Assembly: GCF_900168005.1 (NCBI RefSeq)
Contig: NZ_FUYP01000003.1
Coordinates: 62,001-126,000, forward strand
Reading direction: 5' to 3'
Length of the DNA stretch: 64,000 bases
Origin: Sphingopyxis flava
GTDB taxonomy: Bacteria > Pseudomonadota > Alphaproteobacteria > Sphingomonadales > Sphingomonadaceae
The translations under genes and the position numbers were made by a program. Shown in pieces: positions 35,026-42,230 of this stretch. Each line of letters opens with the position of its first letter. Positions within the stretch are counted from its first letter, which is position 1. The notes under the pieces are model-generated. The model saw only the letters and a program-made list of their open reading frames with translations, had not been told where the DNA came from and searched no databases.

Positions 35026-35298
35026 ATGCGTTCTTTCAGTTTCCGAGTGCTGATTGTCAGCGCGGTGTTCGCGGTTGCGGCGAGTTTCACCGAGCATATC
35101 GTCGCCCCGATCGAGCGCGCCGCGGCGCGCTTCTTCGAGTTCGTCGCTTCGGTGTTCAAGGTCGAGCCGATGCGTCTCGCGGCCGATGGCCCGAGCCTTG
35201 TGCTCCGTGAAGATCGCGATCCGCTCCCCGCATCGCTGCTCGAGCGGCTGCGCCACGAAAAAGGCGTCCCGCGGCTCGGCGCTGCGCGAGGCTGTTAA
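35026..35298 (+). CDS. Small membrane/exported protein, moron-like, 90 aa
   Basis: 90 residues from the ATG at 35026 with an AAGGAGAGAG site. The N-terminus is hydrophobic (SFRVLIVSAVFAVAASF), then a helical region (EHIVAPIERAAARFFEFVASVF) and a polar tail. It is alone on the + strand inside the long minus-strand gene run, behind tRNA-Met, with its own terminator at 35331. This is the arrangement of a moron that may be expressed in the lysogen. Function unknown. Confidence 0.6.
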   Translation: MRSFSFRVLIVSAVFAVAASFTEHIVAPIERAAARFFEFVASVFKVEPMRLAADGPSLVLREDRDPLPASLLERLRHEKGVPRLGAARGC

Positions 35299-35330
35299 TC
35301 GACGTCTCGGCCCACAGGGACGAAGAGGAA

Positions 35331-35363
35331 GGGCGTCGGGGAAACTCGGCGCCCTTTTCCTTT
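35331..35363 (+). terminator. Rho-independent terminator of the + strand island
   Basis: A 10-bp stem (35331-35340 with 35345-35354, two G-T wobbles) capped by a GAAA tetraloop and followed by TTTTCCTTT. It closes the tRNA-Met/membrane-protein unit. Confidence 0.8.
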
Positions 35364-35377
35364 GGCAAGTCCTATGA

Positions 35378-35647
35378 TCAGGATTCCTCCAAGGCGGCGT
35401 CGATCATAGCTGTGTAAATCCCGCCAATATCGGCTGGATTGCATTCCCACACGTTGCGCTTTGCAATCTGCCGGGCATGTTCATCATCCGGTTCGCGGAT
35501 CGCTTCGAGGACGGCGCGGGCGCATGCCAGATAGCCCGCCCTGTCATGCTCAAACCGGAATTCATCGATTGATGCGATTTCCGGAACATCGACCTGCCTA
35601 GCATCATGGTTCGCGAGTGCAACGGCGGCGCGCTCGAGCGGGGTCAT
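35378..35647 (-). CDS. Hypothetical phage protein, 89 aa
   Basis: 89 residues from the ATG at 35647; the upstream part of the longer frame is shadow of the neighbour. It begins MTPLERAAVALANHDARQ, with a helical middle (YLACARAVLEAIREPDDEHA). Unrecognised. It is the last gene before the + strand island. Confidence 0.6.
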   Translation of the reverse strand: MTPLERAAVALANHDARQVDVPEIASIDEFRFEHDRAGYLACARAVLEAIREPDDEHARQIAKRNVWECNPADIGGIYTAMIDAALEES

Positions 35648-35649
35648 GT

Positions 35650-36183
35650 CTATTCCCTTCCAAACAGATCGGCTTCGGGCGGGTGGTTCGCCTTGATCCA
35701 GTCCTGGGCCGCGCGCGCCGCTTCGACATATTCGCGGCTCGGAGTCTTGCTCCGCTCCTGCCCGGGGCGATAGGTCGCCCATATCCGATCGCGGATCGGC
35801 TTGGGCAGGGCGTACCAGTGCTGCTTGCAGCCCCATGCCGCTGGTGGCACGTCGGCGTTGCAGCCGGGCCAATGGCAGTGATGACGATGCGCGCCGGTGT
35901 CGGCCGCGATTTCGTCGCGGACGTGCTCGACCTTCTCGGCGATCCGGCTACGCCGGACCCGGTACGCCACCGCGCCGCGCCACGACAGCAGATGCGCCGG
36001 GCCAGCTCGGCGCGCGGCGTAGGCCCATGCAAGAGGGGTCTTCATGCCCCATGAGAGGGCGACGATGTCGTTGGGTGCGACGCCGGCGGGAACGTTGGGG
36101 CTCAGGTCATGCTCATGGACAGGAGACCAGTCCGCTTCGACGATCGGCTTGGGCAAGGCGTCGATGGTGTATCGGCGTGTCAT
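35650..36183 (-). CDS. Putative zinc-finger phage protein, 177 aa
   Basis: 177 residues. A Cys/His cluster (HHCHWPGCNADVPPAAWGC followed by KQHW) near 100-122 looks like a compact zinc site, as in phage proteins that resemble recombination-associated or HNH-neighbour factors. The C-terminal end is charged. No nuclease motif is seen. It is coupled to the 44-residue gene upstream by ATGA. Confidence 0.6.
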   Translation of the reverse strand: MTRRYTIDALPKPIVEADWSPVHEHDLSPNVPAGVAPNDIVALSWGMKTPLAWAYAARRAGPAHLLSWRGAVAYRVRRSRIAEKVEHVRDEIAADTGAHRHHCHWPGCNADVPPAAWGCKQHWYALPKPIRDRIWATYRPGQERSKTPSREYVEAARAAQDWIKANHPPEADLFGRE

Positions 36184-36314
36184 GGCGTGGTTTCGGCGGC
36201 GCGGCGCTGCTCCTTCTCGGCGCGCTTTTCTTGGCGGCGGCGTATCTCGCGCATCCTGCGCTTGATTTCCTCGGCCCTGACACCGAACCTGGGCAGTCCG
36301 TCACCGCGTGGCAT
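36180..36314 (-). CDS. Small basic protein, 44 aa
   Basis: 44 residues from the ATG at 36314, reading MPRGDGLPRFGVRAEEIKR then Arg/Glu-rich helix. Its stop overlaps the next start (ATGA), the usual coupling in this phage, which argues that it is translated. Function unknown. Confidence 0.5.
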   Translation of the reverse strand: MPRGDGLPRFGVRAEEIKRRMREIRRRQEKRAEKEQRRAAETTP

Positions 36315-36332
36315 GGCAATCTCCTGTCGTTC

Positions 36333-37172
36333 TCACGCCGCCTCTCCTGCGCACCAGAGGCCGCATTCGGCGTCCGCATAGTCATCGGGAATGAGTTCTG
36401 GCGATTGAGCGACCATGCCGAGGATTTCGACGACGCTTTCGCGGCCCATCGCAAAATTCCGATCCTTCTCGTGCTTGGCCCACCAGAAGGTGCCCGCAGG
36501 ATCAAAGCGCGCGCGAGCGACCCGGTTTTTCAATCCGACAAACGGGCAATGATCGCAGTTGCCGTAGCCGCGCGGCAGTTGGAGATCGAAGTCTTGCCTC
36601 TTCCAGAAGCCGAGAACGTCATCTTTTCTGATTCCAGCGGCGATAAGAGGGGTCTCAATCTTGCGGCTGGCATTGCGCTCCTTTTCCCGGAGCCTGCGAG
36701 CGCGGTCGGCTTCGTCGGCGCGAATGCCGATGACTTCGACATATTGGCCGGGCCCAAGGCCGTGCAGAGCCATGAAGTCCTGCAAGGTGCGGACCTTGAG
36801 ATAGTCAGTGCACCACCGGCCCCGGATCGTCGACGGGACTGCCTGCTTTTCAGCAATGAGCCGATCGAACGGCTCACCCTCCCGGCTAGCGCTATTGTAT
36901 CCAACCTCCTGGATTCGACCTTCTGGCCCGGCACTCTTACGCTCCGTCACAAATTCCAGCCACCGCACCCGGACACCCCATCGCGTCGCACACTCATGGA
37001 CGAAGCGCAGCGTTTCCTCACGCTCCTTGCCGGTGTTGGCAAAGCACACATGCACGTCATCGGGCAGCGTCCCGCCGTGCGCCTGTAGGATGCGCCAGAG
37101 CATGTAGGCGCTGGTCCTGCCGCCGGAGAAACTGATGAGCGCCGGGCCCTCGATCAGGAACGGATCGGTCAC
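36333..37172 (-). CDS. PAPS-reductase-family (PP-loop) phage protein
   Basis: 279 residues from a GTG at 37172 that overlaps the upstream stop (GTGA); the longer frame would overlap the neighbour by 115 bases. The PP-loop motif is SFSGGRTSAYML, followed by VCFANTGKEREET as in PAPS reductase/DndC-like proteins. Cys residues in RGRWCTDYLK, GNCDHCPFVG and CGLWC may bind a metal or Fe-S cluster. Phage members of this family are common and their reaction is unsettled; sulfur transfer or nucleotide modification are options. Confidence 0.82.
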   Translation of the reverse strand: MTDPFLIEGPALISFSGGRTSAYMLWRILQAHGGTLPDDVHVCFANTGKEREETLRFVHECATRWGVRVRWLEFVTERKSAGPEGRIQEVGYNSASREGEPFDRLIAEKQAVPSTIRGRWCTDYLKVRTLQDFMALHGLGPGQYVEVIGIRADEADRARRLREKERNASRKIETPLIAAGIRKDDVLGFWKRQDFDLQLPRGYGNCDHCPFVGLKNRVARARFDPAGTFWWAKHEKDRNFAMGRESVVEILGMVAQSPELIPDDYADAECGLWCAGEAA

Positions 37173-37459
37173 GCCGGAGCGCCTTTCGCGCGCGATCGCT
37201 GCCAGGCCCGTGCGGCCCGTCGAATCTTCCAGCGATTGATGAGGTGGGGCCGGAAGCTGAAATATGTTCCGTCCTCGTGCCATCCGCTCACGCGCTGGCC
37301 GTCGAGGCGCACATAGGTCAGGTGTAGTTCAATCCAGACCTCGGGCGGGTCGACCGGGGCGCCGGCGCGCTCGCCGGTTCTGTGCAGGACAGGCGCGGCT
37401 AAGTCCGGGATGGTCTCCATCACGAAGAGGGCCGGGCCGACGATCGCGTATTCACCCAT
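37169..37459 (-). CDS. Hypothetical protein, 96 aa
   Basis: 96 residues from the ATG at 37459. It is beta-type and basic at the end (WHEDGTYFSFRPHLINRWKI then RRAARAWQRSR). It is coupled to the PAPS-reductase-like gene downstream (GTGA) and overlaps the upstream gene by eight bases. Unrecognised. Confidence 0.6.
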   Translation of the reverse strand: MGEYAIVGPALFVMETIPDLAAPVLHRTGERAGAPVDPPEVWIELHLTYVRLDGQRVSGWHEDGTYFSFRPHLINRWKIRRAARAWQRSRAKGAPA

Positions 37460-37730
37460 GATCGCCTCCCTTGAGGGCGTTGTGCGCCGCAATGATTTCG
37501 ATGAAGGCTTGCGTGATGCTCTCGCCGACTGCGCCGATGATCGTTGGCCGCGAGCCACGGGGGTGCAATTGGCGCTCGATCCGCTCCAACTCCTGCGCGA
37601 TGCAGCATTCAATCGCCGGGATTTCGGATTCGGCGCCTGTGCGCGGATCAATTCGGACTGCTTCCTCATAGGAAAGCGCTGCGATTGCGGCGTCGAGATG
37701 TGCGAGAGCGGTGGGAATAGCGTCAGTCAC
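37452..37730 (-). CDS. Hypothetical helical protein, 92 aa
   Basis: 92 residues from a GTG with a GGGGAGAGG site just upstream. Two helical segments (PTALAHLDAAIAALSYEEAV; GAVGESITQAFIEIIAAHNA) are joined by a polar part with Cys-Cys. Function unknown. Confidence 0.58.
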   Translation of the reverse strand: MTDAIPTALAHLDAAIAALSYEEAVRIDPRTGAESEIPAIECCIAQELERIERQLHPRGSRPTIIGAVGESITQAFIEIIAAHNALKGGDHG

Positions 37731-37742
37731 TGCGCCTCTCCC

Positions 37743-38200
37743 CTACAAGTTGCACGAGGGGCATTGCCGCTCAATGATGAGCTTTCCGCTTTGCGTCGTT
37801 CCGGACCGGCGCCACCCGGCATGTAGAAAGCAGGCCCCAGCGTTAGTTGACCGGACTTTCGCCGCATCGACGTAGGTATAGTGCCGCGCACCAGGCCAGA
37901 TGAGGTCAGCAATGGCGTCAGCCTGTCGGATAAGCTCGGATGACAGGAGCGGGCCCTCGTTGCGGAAGATCGCACAGTTGACGCCCCGCTGCTTCGGAAT
38001 GGCGTCATCGATGAATCGCCGCCAGACAAACAAGGCATCGCCGTCGAAGGAGCGGAGAACGATGCTTTCGCCTGGGCCGACGAACTGATACCGCTCGCGC
38101 CCGTCGACATAGCGATAGGCGCTGTAGTGGCGCTCGTAGAGTTCAAGGCACGACTTGTCGCCGTCCTTTGTGAGCCACCAAAAGGGACGGGGCGGCTCAC
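37743..38200 (-). CDS. Conserved phage protein requiring a -1 frameshift near its start
   Basis: The GTG at 38200 has an AAGGAG site and the usual GTGA overlap with the upstream gene. After seven codons (VSRPVPF) the frame turns into Ser/Thr/Arg-rich nonsense, while the -1 frame reads WWLTKDGDKSCLELYERHY and continues to a normal C-terminus (QCPSCNL). The -1 frame has no start codon before this point. The junction is CCCTTTT (38180-38186), a canonical X-XXY-YYZ slippery heptamer. The joined product would be 152 residues, and PFWWLT matches the start expected of this phage family (from memory). It is either a programmed frameshift or a one-base deletion. Confidence 0.62.
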
Positions 38201-38829
38201 CGCGCGTCTCCTTCGGGTTGAGCGAGGGCGGCGTCGATTTGTGCCATCAATCGATGATAGGCCTTGGTTTCCGCTGGCCCCATCGGTGAGTTTTCATAGT
38301 CCAGCCATTCACCGGCTTTCGTCAGGGCATCTTCGAGCGTTCCGATCCGGGCCCGCAACCGCTCCACCTCGCCTTGGGGAGCGGAGAGGGCGGCGAGGCG
38401 GGCGAAGGCATCCCGGATGATGCGCTTGCACTGGACGATGCCATTGTCAGCGCTTTGAAAGCTGTCGAAGCCGGTTTCATCGATCACGGCCTTAATATGC
38501 TCGTGGAGCGGCTTGAAGGTGCCCGACCACAAGAGGCGACCTACCGCCCTGCTATCCTCCATCGTCTGCCCGCGAAGGGACAGGCCGAACGCATACCCCA
38601 TGTCGAAAGCGGCGAACCCGTCGACATCCTCCCCCGCCCCATTGCTGCGGCCCTCGGCAGACTGTCCCGCGTCAAGCGCCTGCATATCGGTGGCGTCGGG
38701 GTTCGCGGCCAGATGGCGCAGGGCCTTCGCGCTGACCTCGTGCAATTCCTGCTCGAACACGTCGGGGCCTTTGCAACGCGCGTCATGCCATTGGGCAGCA
38801 CGTTCGAGACCGGGGGCTAGATCGCCCAT
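38197..38829 (-). CDS. Hypothetical phage protein, 210 aa
   Basis: 210 residues from the ATG at 38829, overlapping the previous stop by one base. The first 60 residues resemble host-interaction or DUF-type phage proteins without a known motif. The C-terminal part is a coiled-coil-like helix (GEVERLRARIGTLEDALTKA). Function unknown. Confidence 0.6.
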   Translation of the reverse strand: MGDLAPGLERAAQWHDARCKGPDVFEQELHEVSAKALRHLAANPDATDMQALDAGQSAEGRSNGAGEDVDGFAAFDMGYAFGLSLRGQTMEDSRAVGRLLWSGTFKPLHEHIKAVIDETGFDSFQSADNGIVQCKRIIRDAFARLAALSAPQGEVERLRARIGTLEDALTKAGEWLDYENSPMGPAETKAYHRLMAQIDAALAQPEGDAR

Positions 38830-39074
38830 CACGCGCCATCCTCGGCCGGCACGCGTTCGGCCTCGCGTTCGGCGTCCAACTCCTCGACTGCCTTAGCGAG
38901 GCGCCAAGCGAGATCGACCGTATAGCCCTGCTCGGGTGCGGGCTTCATGCGGGTCACCGCTGCAATCGTGTCGTAGGCGTGCGCCTTCGGGGCGAGCTCC
39001 GCGATCTCGTGGCGAAGGCTCATGATTTCGTTATGAGCCTGCTGAAGAAGGCTGATCATTTCGTGGCGGTCCAT
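38829..39074 (-). CDS. Small helical protein, 81 aa
   Basis: 81 residues from the ATG at 39074; the longer frame is shadow. Predicted coiled coil (ISLLQQAHNEIMSLRHEIAE) and a charged C-terminus (EELDAEREAERVPAEDGA). Unrecognised; many phages carry similar short helical proteins in early operons. Confidence 0.58.
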   Translation of the reverse strand: MDRHEMISLLQQAHNEIMSLRHEIAELAPKAHAYDTIAAVTRMKPAPEQGYTVDLAWRLAKAVEELDAEREAERVPAEDGA

Positions 39075-39084
39075 TGAAACTCTC

Positions 39085-39519
39085 CTATCGTTGCTCGGCT
39101 TGGGGGTTCGTGATGCTGCGGACCCACTCGGCGAACTCGCCGGTTTCCCGGCAGGCTCGCTCGTAGATCTCGTCAAAATTCTGGTGGTGGATGGTGATCG
39201 TCGACGACTGCCGCTCGCCCTGCGCCCTCAGGTCCTCGACCTCTTTGCGCAGCGCCGCGAGCTCGTCGGTGCCCGCATCGCCATCCCAGTGCTTTTCGAG
39301 GATGCCGGCGACCTTCTCAGCCACCGCTTGCTGCTCTTCGAGATAGAAGGCGAGGATCAGCATCGGGAACCGAAGCGATATGCTCGTGCCGGTTTCCGTC
39401 TTGCGCGGCGGATCCTGATAATGGACCGCGAGGGTTTCAGCGAACAGGTCCTCGCGCGACAGGTTGCGCAGATAGCTCGTCGTGGAGACGGTGAAGCGCT
39501 GGTGGGGTTCGTCGGTCAT
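39085..39519 (-). CDS. Hypothetical helical protein, 144 aa
   Basis: 144 residues from the ATG at 39519, which overlaps the stop of the preceding 59-residue gene (ATGA). A long helical middle (AFYLEEQQAVAEKVAGILEK) is followed by a coiled coil (ELAALRKEVEDLRAQGERQS) and an aromatic end. Unrecognised. Confidence 0.58.
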   Translation of the reverse strand: MTDEPHQRFTVSTTSYLRNLSREDLFAETLAVHYQDPPRKTETGTSISLRFPMLILAFYLEEQQAVAEKVAGILEKHWDGDAGTDELAALRKEVEDLRAQGERQSSTITIHHQNFDEIYERACRETGEFAEWVRSITNPQAEQR

Positions 39520-39695
39520 AAAAGGTTCCTTTCTTGGTCTCGGGATTCCGCCACTGGCGCACCACGGCGCTTCGCGATCGAGGTCAGCGCCATTCCGCCG
39601 CCGGGCGTCGTGACCCAGCGCAGCGAGGATCCGGAGCGGGAGAGCCGGTCGTTGTAGAGGCGGCACACGTAGGAGGCGGGGTGCTCATGCCGCAT
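39516..39695 (-). CDS. Small basic protein, 59 aa
   Basis: 59 residues from the ATG at 39695 with a GGAG site eight bases upstream. It begins MRHEHPASYVCRLYNDRLSR and ends in a Glu/Arg tail. Its stop overlaps the next start (ATGA) and its start overlaps the preceding gene by 11 bases. This frame, not the ATGA frame at 39688, has protein-like composition. Unknown. Confidence 0.52.
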   Translation of the reverse strand: MRHEHPASYVCRLYNDRLSRSGSSLRWVTTPGGGMALTSIAKRRGAPVAESRDQERNLL

Positions 39696-40305
39696 CGCTT
39701 TGCTCCGCGTCGGCCGCGTCGATCTGCGCTTGGGTGAGCCAGCCCTGCCCGATCGCCATGCTGCGAAGAGCGGGGGAGAGGGCGCGGATTTCTTCCGGGG
39801 GCATGTCGAGCGGCGAATTGTCTTCGAGGGCCCGCGCGGCGGTCGCGGGAGCGCGCTGCGCGTCGTTCGCCAATCGCTCGAGCCGGGCCAGGTGAGCGCG
39901 GCGGGCGTCCCATTCCTCCTTGATCCGGCTGCCGATGAAGCGGAGCACCTTTGCAGGATGATCGACCTCGAAGCGGGCCTCGCGGCACGAGGATGCGAGC
40001 AGGTCGACCGGGACGCCGCTGAGCGTGTCGGCTGCTACCCTTAGCCACTCGGTGCGGTCCTGCTCGGTCATGCCGGTCGGCGCGATAAGGGTGAGGAGGG
40101 GGCCAAGGTGCGCGAAGAAATCATCGTTCGTCGCCGGCATGAGGAAGCGCTGCGCGGTTTCGATCACTGCGGGGAGCTTGTCGCGCTGCGTCGGAGTGAG
40201 GGGGGTCGTGCCCCAGCTCCGGGTCGAGACCAAACGCAGCCATAGCCGCTCGCTCGGTGCGGCCGCGGGGGTCGGCAGGGGGGCCGGGGGTTGAGGACTC
40301 GTCAT
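39685..40305 (-). CDS. Replication-associated protein, P/helicase-loader-like position
   Basis: 206 residues from an ATG with a strong AAGGAAGG site. From about residue 35 it follows a pattern common in phages (TPTQRDKLPAVIETAQRFLM, then ADTLSGVPVDLLASSCREAR and a helical stretch rich in Arg and Ala). It lies right after the O-like gene, overlapping its 3' end by 185 bases in another frame, as P follows O in lambdoid phages. Helicase loading is inferred from position only. Confidence 0.6.
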   Translation of the reverse strand: MTSPQPPAPLPTPAAAPSERLWLRLVSTRSWGTTPLTPTQRDKLPAVIETAQRFLMPATNDDFFAHLGPLLTLIAPTGMTEQDRTEWLRVAADTLSGVPVDLLASSCREARFEVDHPAKVLRFIGSRIKEEWDARRAHLARLERLANDAQRAPATAARALEDNSPLDMPPEEIRALSPALRSMAIGQGWLTQAQIDAADAEQSDAA

Positions 40306-41023
40306 TCAACCTTCCTTTTTCGCTGGCGATCGCCGCGATCATCCACGCGACGAGGTCTGAGGGGTTTTCGGATTGGGCGCGGGAGAGGCAGGAGAGCACG
40401 ATGCCGTCGCTCGCCGCGAGTTTGCGCCACTTGCCGACGATCTCGCGGGCCTTCGGCTCCCTGAAGCCCTGGCGTCTGAGCATGGCGACGCCGCCGTCGA
40501 AGATGGATTTCGCTATGTCGATCGGGGCTGGGGGCTGGTGCTGGGGCGGATCGTCGCCACGCGGTTCCGAAGGAACCGAAGACTCCATCCTCCATCCTCC
40601 ATCCTCCATCTGACGAGGCTTTTCCCCTTTTTGGGGAAATGGGTCGGGCTTACGGCGCTTCTTTTCCGAAATGGGCGCAGCTAACGCGACGAAATCGAGG
40701 ATTTCATCGGGCGCTGGATGGATGTCGTTGGGGGTTTTGGGCTTCTGGTGCTTGCGGAAATTCCGTATCGCACCGTAGCGGCGACCGTCGAAATCATAGT
40801 CCCGGACAAGACCAGCCTCGACCAGCTCGTCGAGCAGGGCGGCCATGTCGACCGCATCGACAGGAAAGAGCCGCATCTTGAGGCGGACCGGCTTCCACTC
40901 GAAGACGCCCTTGTCGTCGGCTTCGATCCCGAGGCCGATCAGGCACAGGCGCGCGGCCATAGACACCGTGACGATGTCCTCATCGGTGAAAAAGCCCGGG
41001 TGAACGGAGCGTATGCGGCTCAT
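40121..41023 (-). CDS. Replication protein, lambda O-like, with winged-helix N-terminus
   Basis: 300 residues from the ATG at 41023; a nine-codon mini-ORF (MAAEEPALA) just upstream ends in ATGA on this start. The N-terminus (MSRIRSVHPGFFTDEDIVTV ... ARLCLIGLGIEADDKGVFEW) is the winged-helix start of phage replication proteins. The middle (about 130-150) is encoded by four tandem 7-bp repeats and palindromes that look like an origin. The C-terminal part is disordered and shares DNA with the next gene. It should bind the origin and recruit the host helicase. Confidence 0.78.
   Translation of the reverse strand: MSRIRSVHPGFFTDEDIVTVSMAARLCLIGLGIEADDKGVFEWKPVRLKMRLFPVDAVDMAALLDELVEAGLVRDYDFDGRRYGAIRNFRKHQKPKTPNDIHPAPDEILDFVALAAPISEKKRRKPDPFPQKGEKPRQMEDGGWRMESSVPSEPRGDDPPQHQPPAPIDIAKSIFDGGVAMLRRQGFREPKAREIVGKWRKLAASDGIVLSCLSRAQSENPSDLVAWMIAAIASEKGRLNDESSTPGPPADPRGRTERAAMAAFGLDPELGHDPPHSDAARQAPRSDRNRAALPHAGDER
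40563..40639. other. Candidate phage replication origin inside the replication gene
   Basis: Four perfect tandem copies of CTCCATC (40583-40610) are flanked by two palindromes: GGTTCC-GAA-GGAACC (40563-40577) and TTTCCCC-TTTTT-GGGGAAA (40621-40639). Iterons plus a palindrome in the middle of the initiator gene is the layout of lambda ori. Function is inferred from this resemblance. Confidence 0.5.
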
Positions 41024-41070
41024 GCTAACGCTGGCTCCTCGGCAGCCATCTGGAAATCCTCGGGCAATGA

Positions 41071-41100
41071 GGCGCGGCCCCCGTCGCAGAGAGCCGCGCC
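41071..41100 (-). terminator. GC-rich hairpin after the DUF2303 gene
   Basis: GGCGCGGC (41071-41078) pairs with GCCGCGCC (41093-41100). No T-run follows on the minus strand, so attenuation or mRNA protection is as likely as termination. Confidence 0.4.
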
Positions 41101-41106
41101 AAGGGG

Positions 41107-42195
41107 TCAGAACACCGGGGCGGGCTCGCCCGGATTGCTGAACGTCGATTGCTCGCCCTCGTCGACGCCGACGAACAGCGGGCACGCGGTCTTCTCGCGG
41201 ACCTGGTCCAGCGCCTCGTCGAAGGCGTCGGTAAAAACCCGGTCGGTGCGCCAGAGGTCGAACCAGAACTGGATCCCGGCGCCCTTTCGGTACCGAAGCC
41301 GCGCGGCGATCCGGTAGAAGACGTCCGAGCGCGCGAAGACGGGGATGCAGATGATGAACATGTTGGGAATGTTCAGCGGCTTGCCGTCGCCGTCGGTGTG
41401 CTCGGATTCGAAAGCAATCTGCGCCTCGCCGGTCGAGAGGTTCCGCGCGTCCTTGACGACGGAGTTCTCATAGATGCGAAGACCGCGCGACAACTCGATG
41501 AGTTTCGACGGGGTCGCGATCCTTGCACCGGTCGCATTGATGAAGTCGCGCGTTGCGTCGCTGAGCTGTTCCAGCGGCGTCGCCGCCTCGACGTCAACGA
41601 TGCGGTTCTCGAGGAACTCGGCGAACTGCGCCATGTCCATCTTCTTGCCGTCGAACTCCCGCCAGGCCTGCCACTCCTCCGAGAGCGGGAAACTGTACTC
41701 GGCGCGGTGCTGAGCGAAGGCGGGGCCGGGTTCCAGCGCTTCCTCGGTGTCGCCGTGATAGTCGAACACGGCGGAGAGTTTGGGCGTCGCCGGGTTGTCT
41801 ATCGCGAAAAGGGCGGTGTTTATGCCCTTGAACCGGTTGACATGGTCGATGAAGCTGTCGAGGCGCGTGTGAACCGCCGTGCCGCGCACGCGCAGCGGAG
41901 CGTCGCGATAGTCGGCGAACTGGTCGGCGCGGATTGGATTGAGCCCACCGCGCGCCTGCACGAACGGGACGCTGATGCCGGTGATGGGGTCGTTGATCAG
42001 CATGGCTCCGGCGCGAACGAAATTCTCCGCCGCCTTGAACGATGCTTCCATCAGCTCGCCGGTGCGGTCGACGATATGGTCGTGGTGCGCGTGGCTTTCC
42101 GAGCGGTACGTACCCTCTCCGTTCCCGGTCAGGGTGCTACGGGTCGAGGGCTCTTCTGCGCCGGCGGATTCGGGCGCATCATCTTCGTTGGACAT
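41107..42195 (-). CDS. DUF2303 family phage protein
   Basis: 362 residues matching the DUF2303 (YfdQ-like) pattern: INDPITGISVPFVQARGG, then GFLNRF/HVNRFKG-type and AVFDYHGDTEEALE motifs, a mid-region FPLSEEWQAW, and WFDLWRTDRVFTDAFDEALD at the end. Members occur in early phage operons near recombination genes. The role is not established. Confidence 0.82.
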   Translation of the reverse strand: MSNEDDAPESAGAEEPSTRSTLTGNGEGTYRSESHAHHDHIVDRTGELMEASFKAAENFVRAGAMLINDPITGISVPFVQARGGLNPIRADQFADYRDAPLRVRGTAVHTRLDSFIDHVNRFKGINTALFAIDNPATPKLSAVFDYHGDTEEALEPGPAFAQHRAEYSFPLSEEWQAWREFDGKKMDMAQFAEFLENRIVDVEAATPLEQLSDATRDFINATGARIATPSKLIELSRGLRIYENSVVKDARNLSTGEAQIAFESEHTDGDGKPLNIPNMFIICIPVFARSDVFYRIAARLRYRKGAGIQFWFDLWRTDRVFTDAFDEALDQVREKTACPLFVGVDEGEQSTFSNPGEPAPVF

Positions 42196-42230
42196 GGATT
42201 TCCCTTTCGTGTGGGGGGTGGTGGCGCGGC

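Noticed and set aside
34857-35210. 117-codon + strand ORF overlapping the small membrane protein gene
   Set aside because: Different frame, Arg/Pro-rich, no ribosome binding site; the frame starting at 35026 has a signal-like N-terminus and a good site.
37727-38200. Zero-frame 157-codon ORF starting at the same GTG as the frameshifted gene
   Set aside because: Product is Ser/Thr/Ala/Arg-rich nonsense after seven codons; the -1 frame has protein-like sequence. The open frame is credible only as a by-product of GC bias.
40583-40610. CTCCATC tandem repeats as a phase-variation switch
   Set aside because: The 7-bp unit would shift frame on slippage, but an essential replication gene is an unlikely switch. 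Origin iterons explain the repeats and palindromes better.
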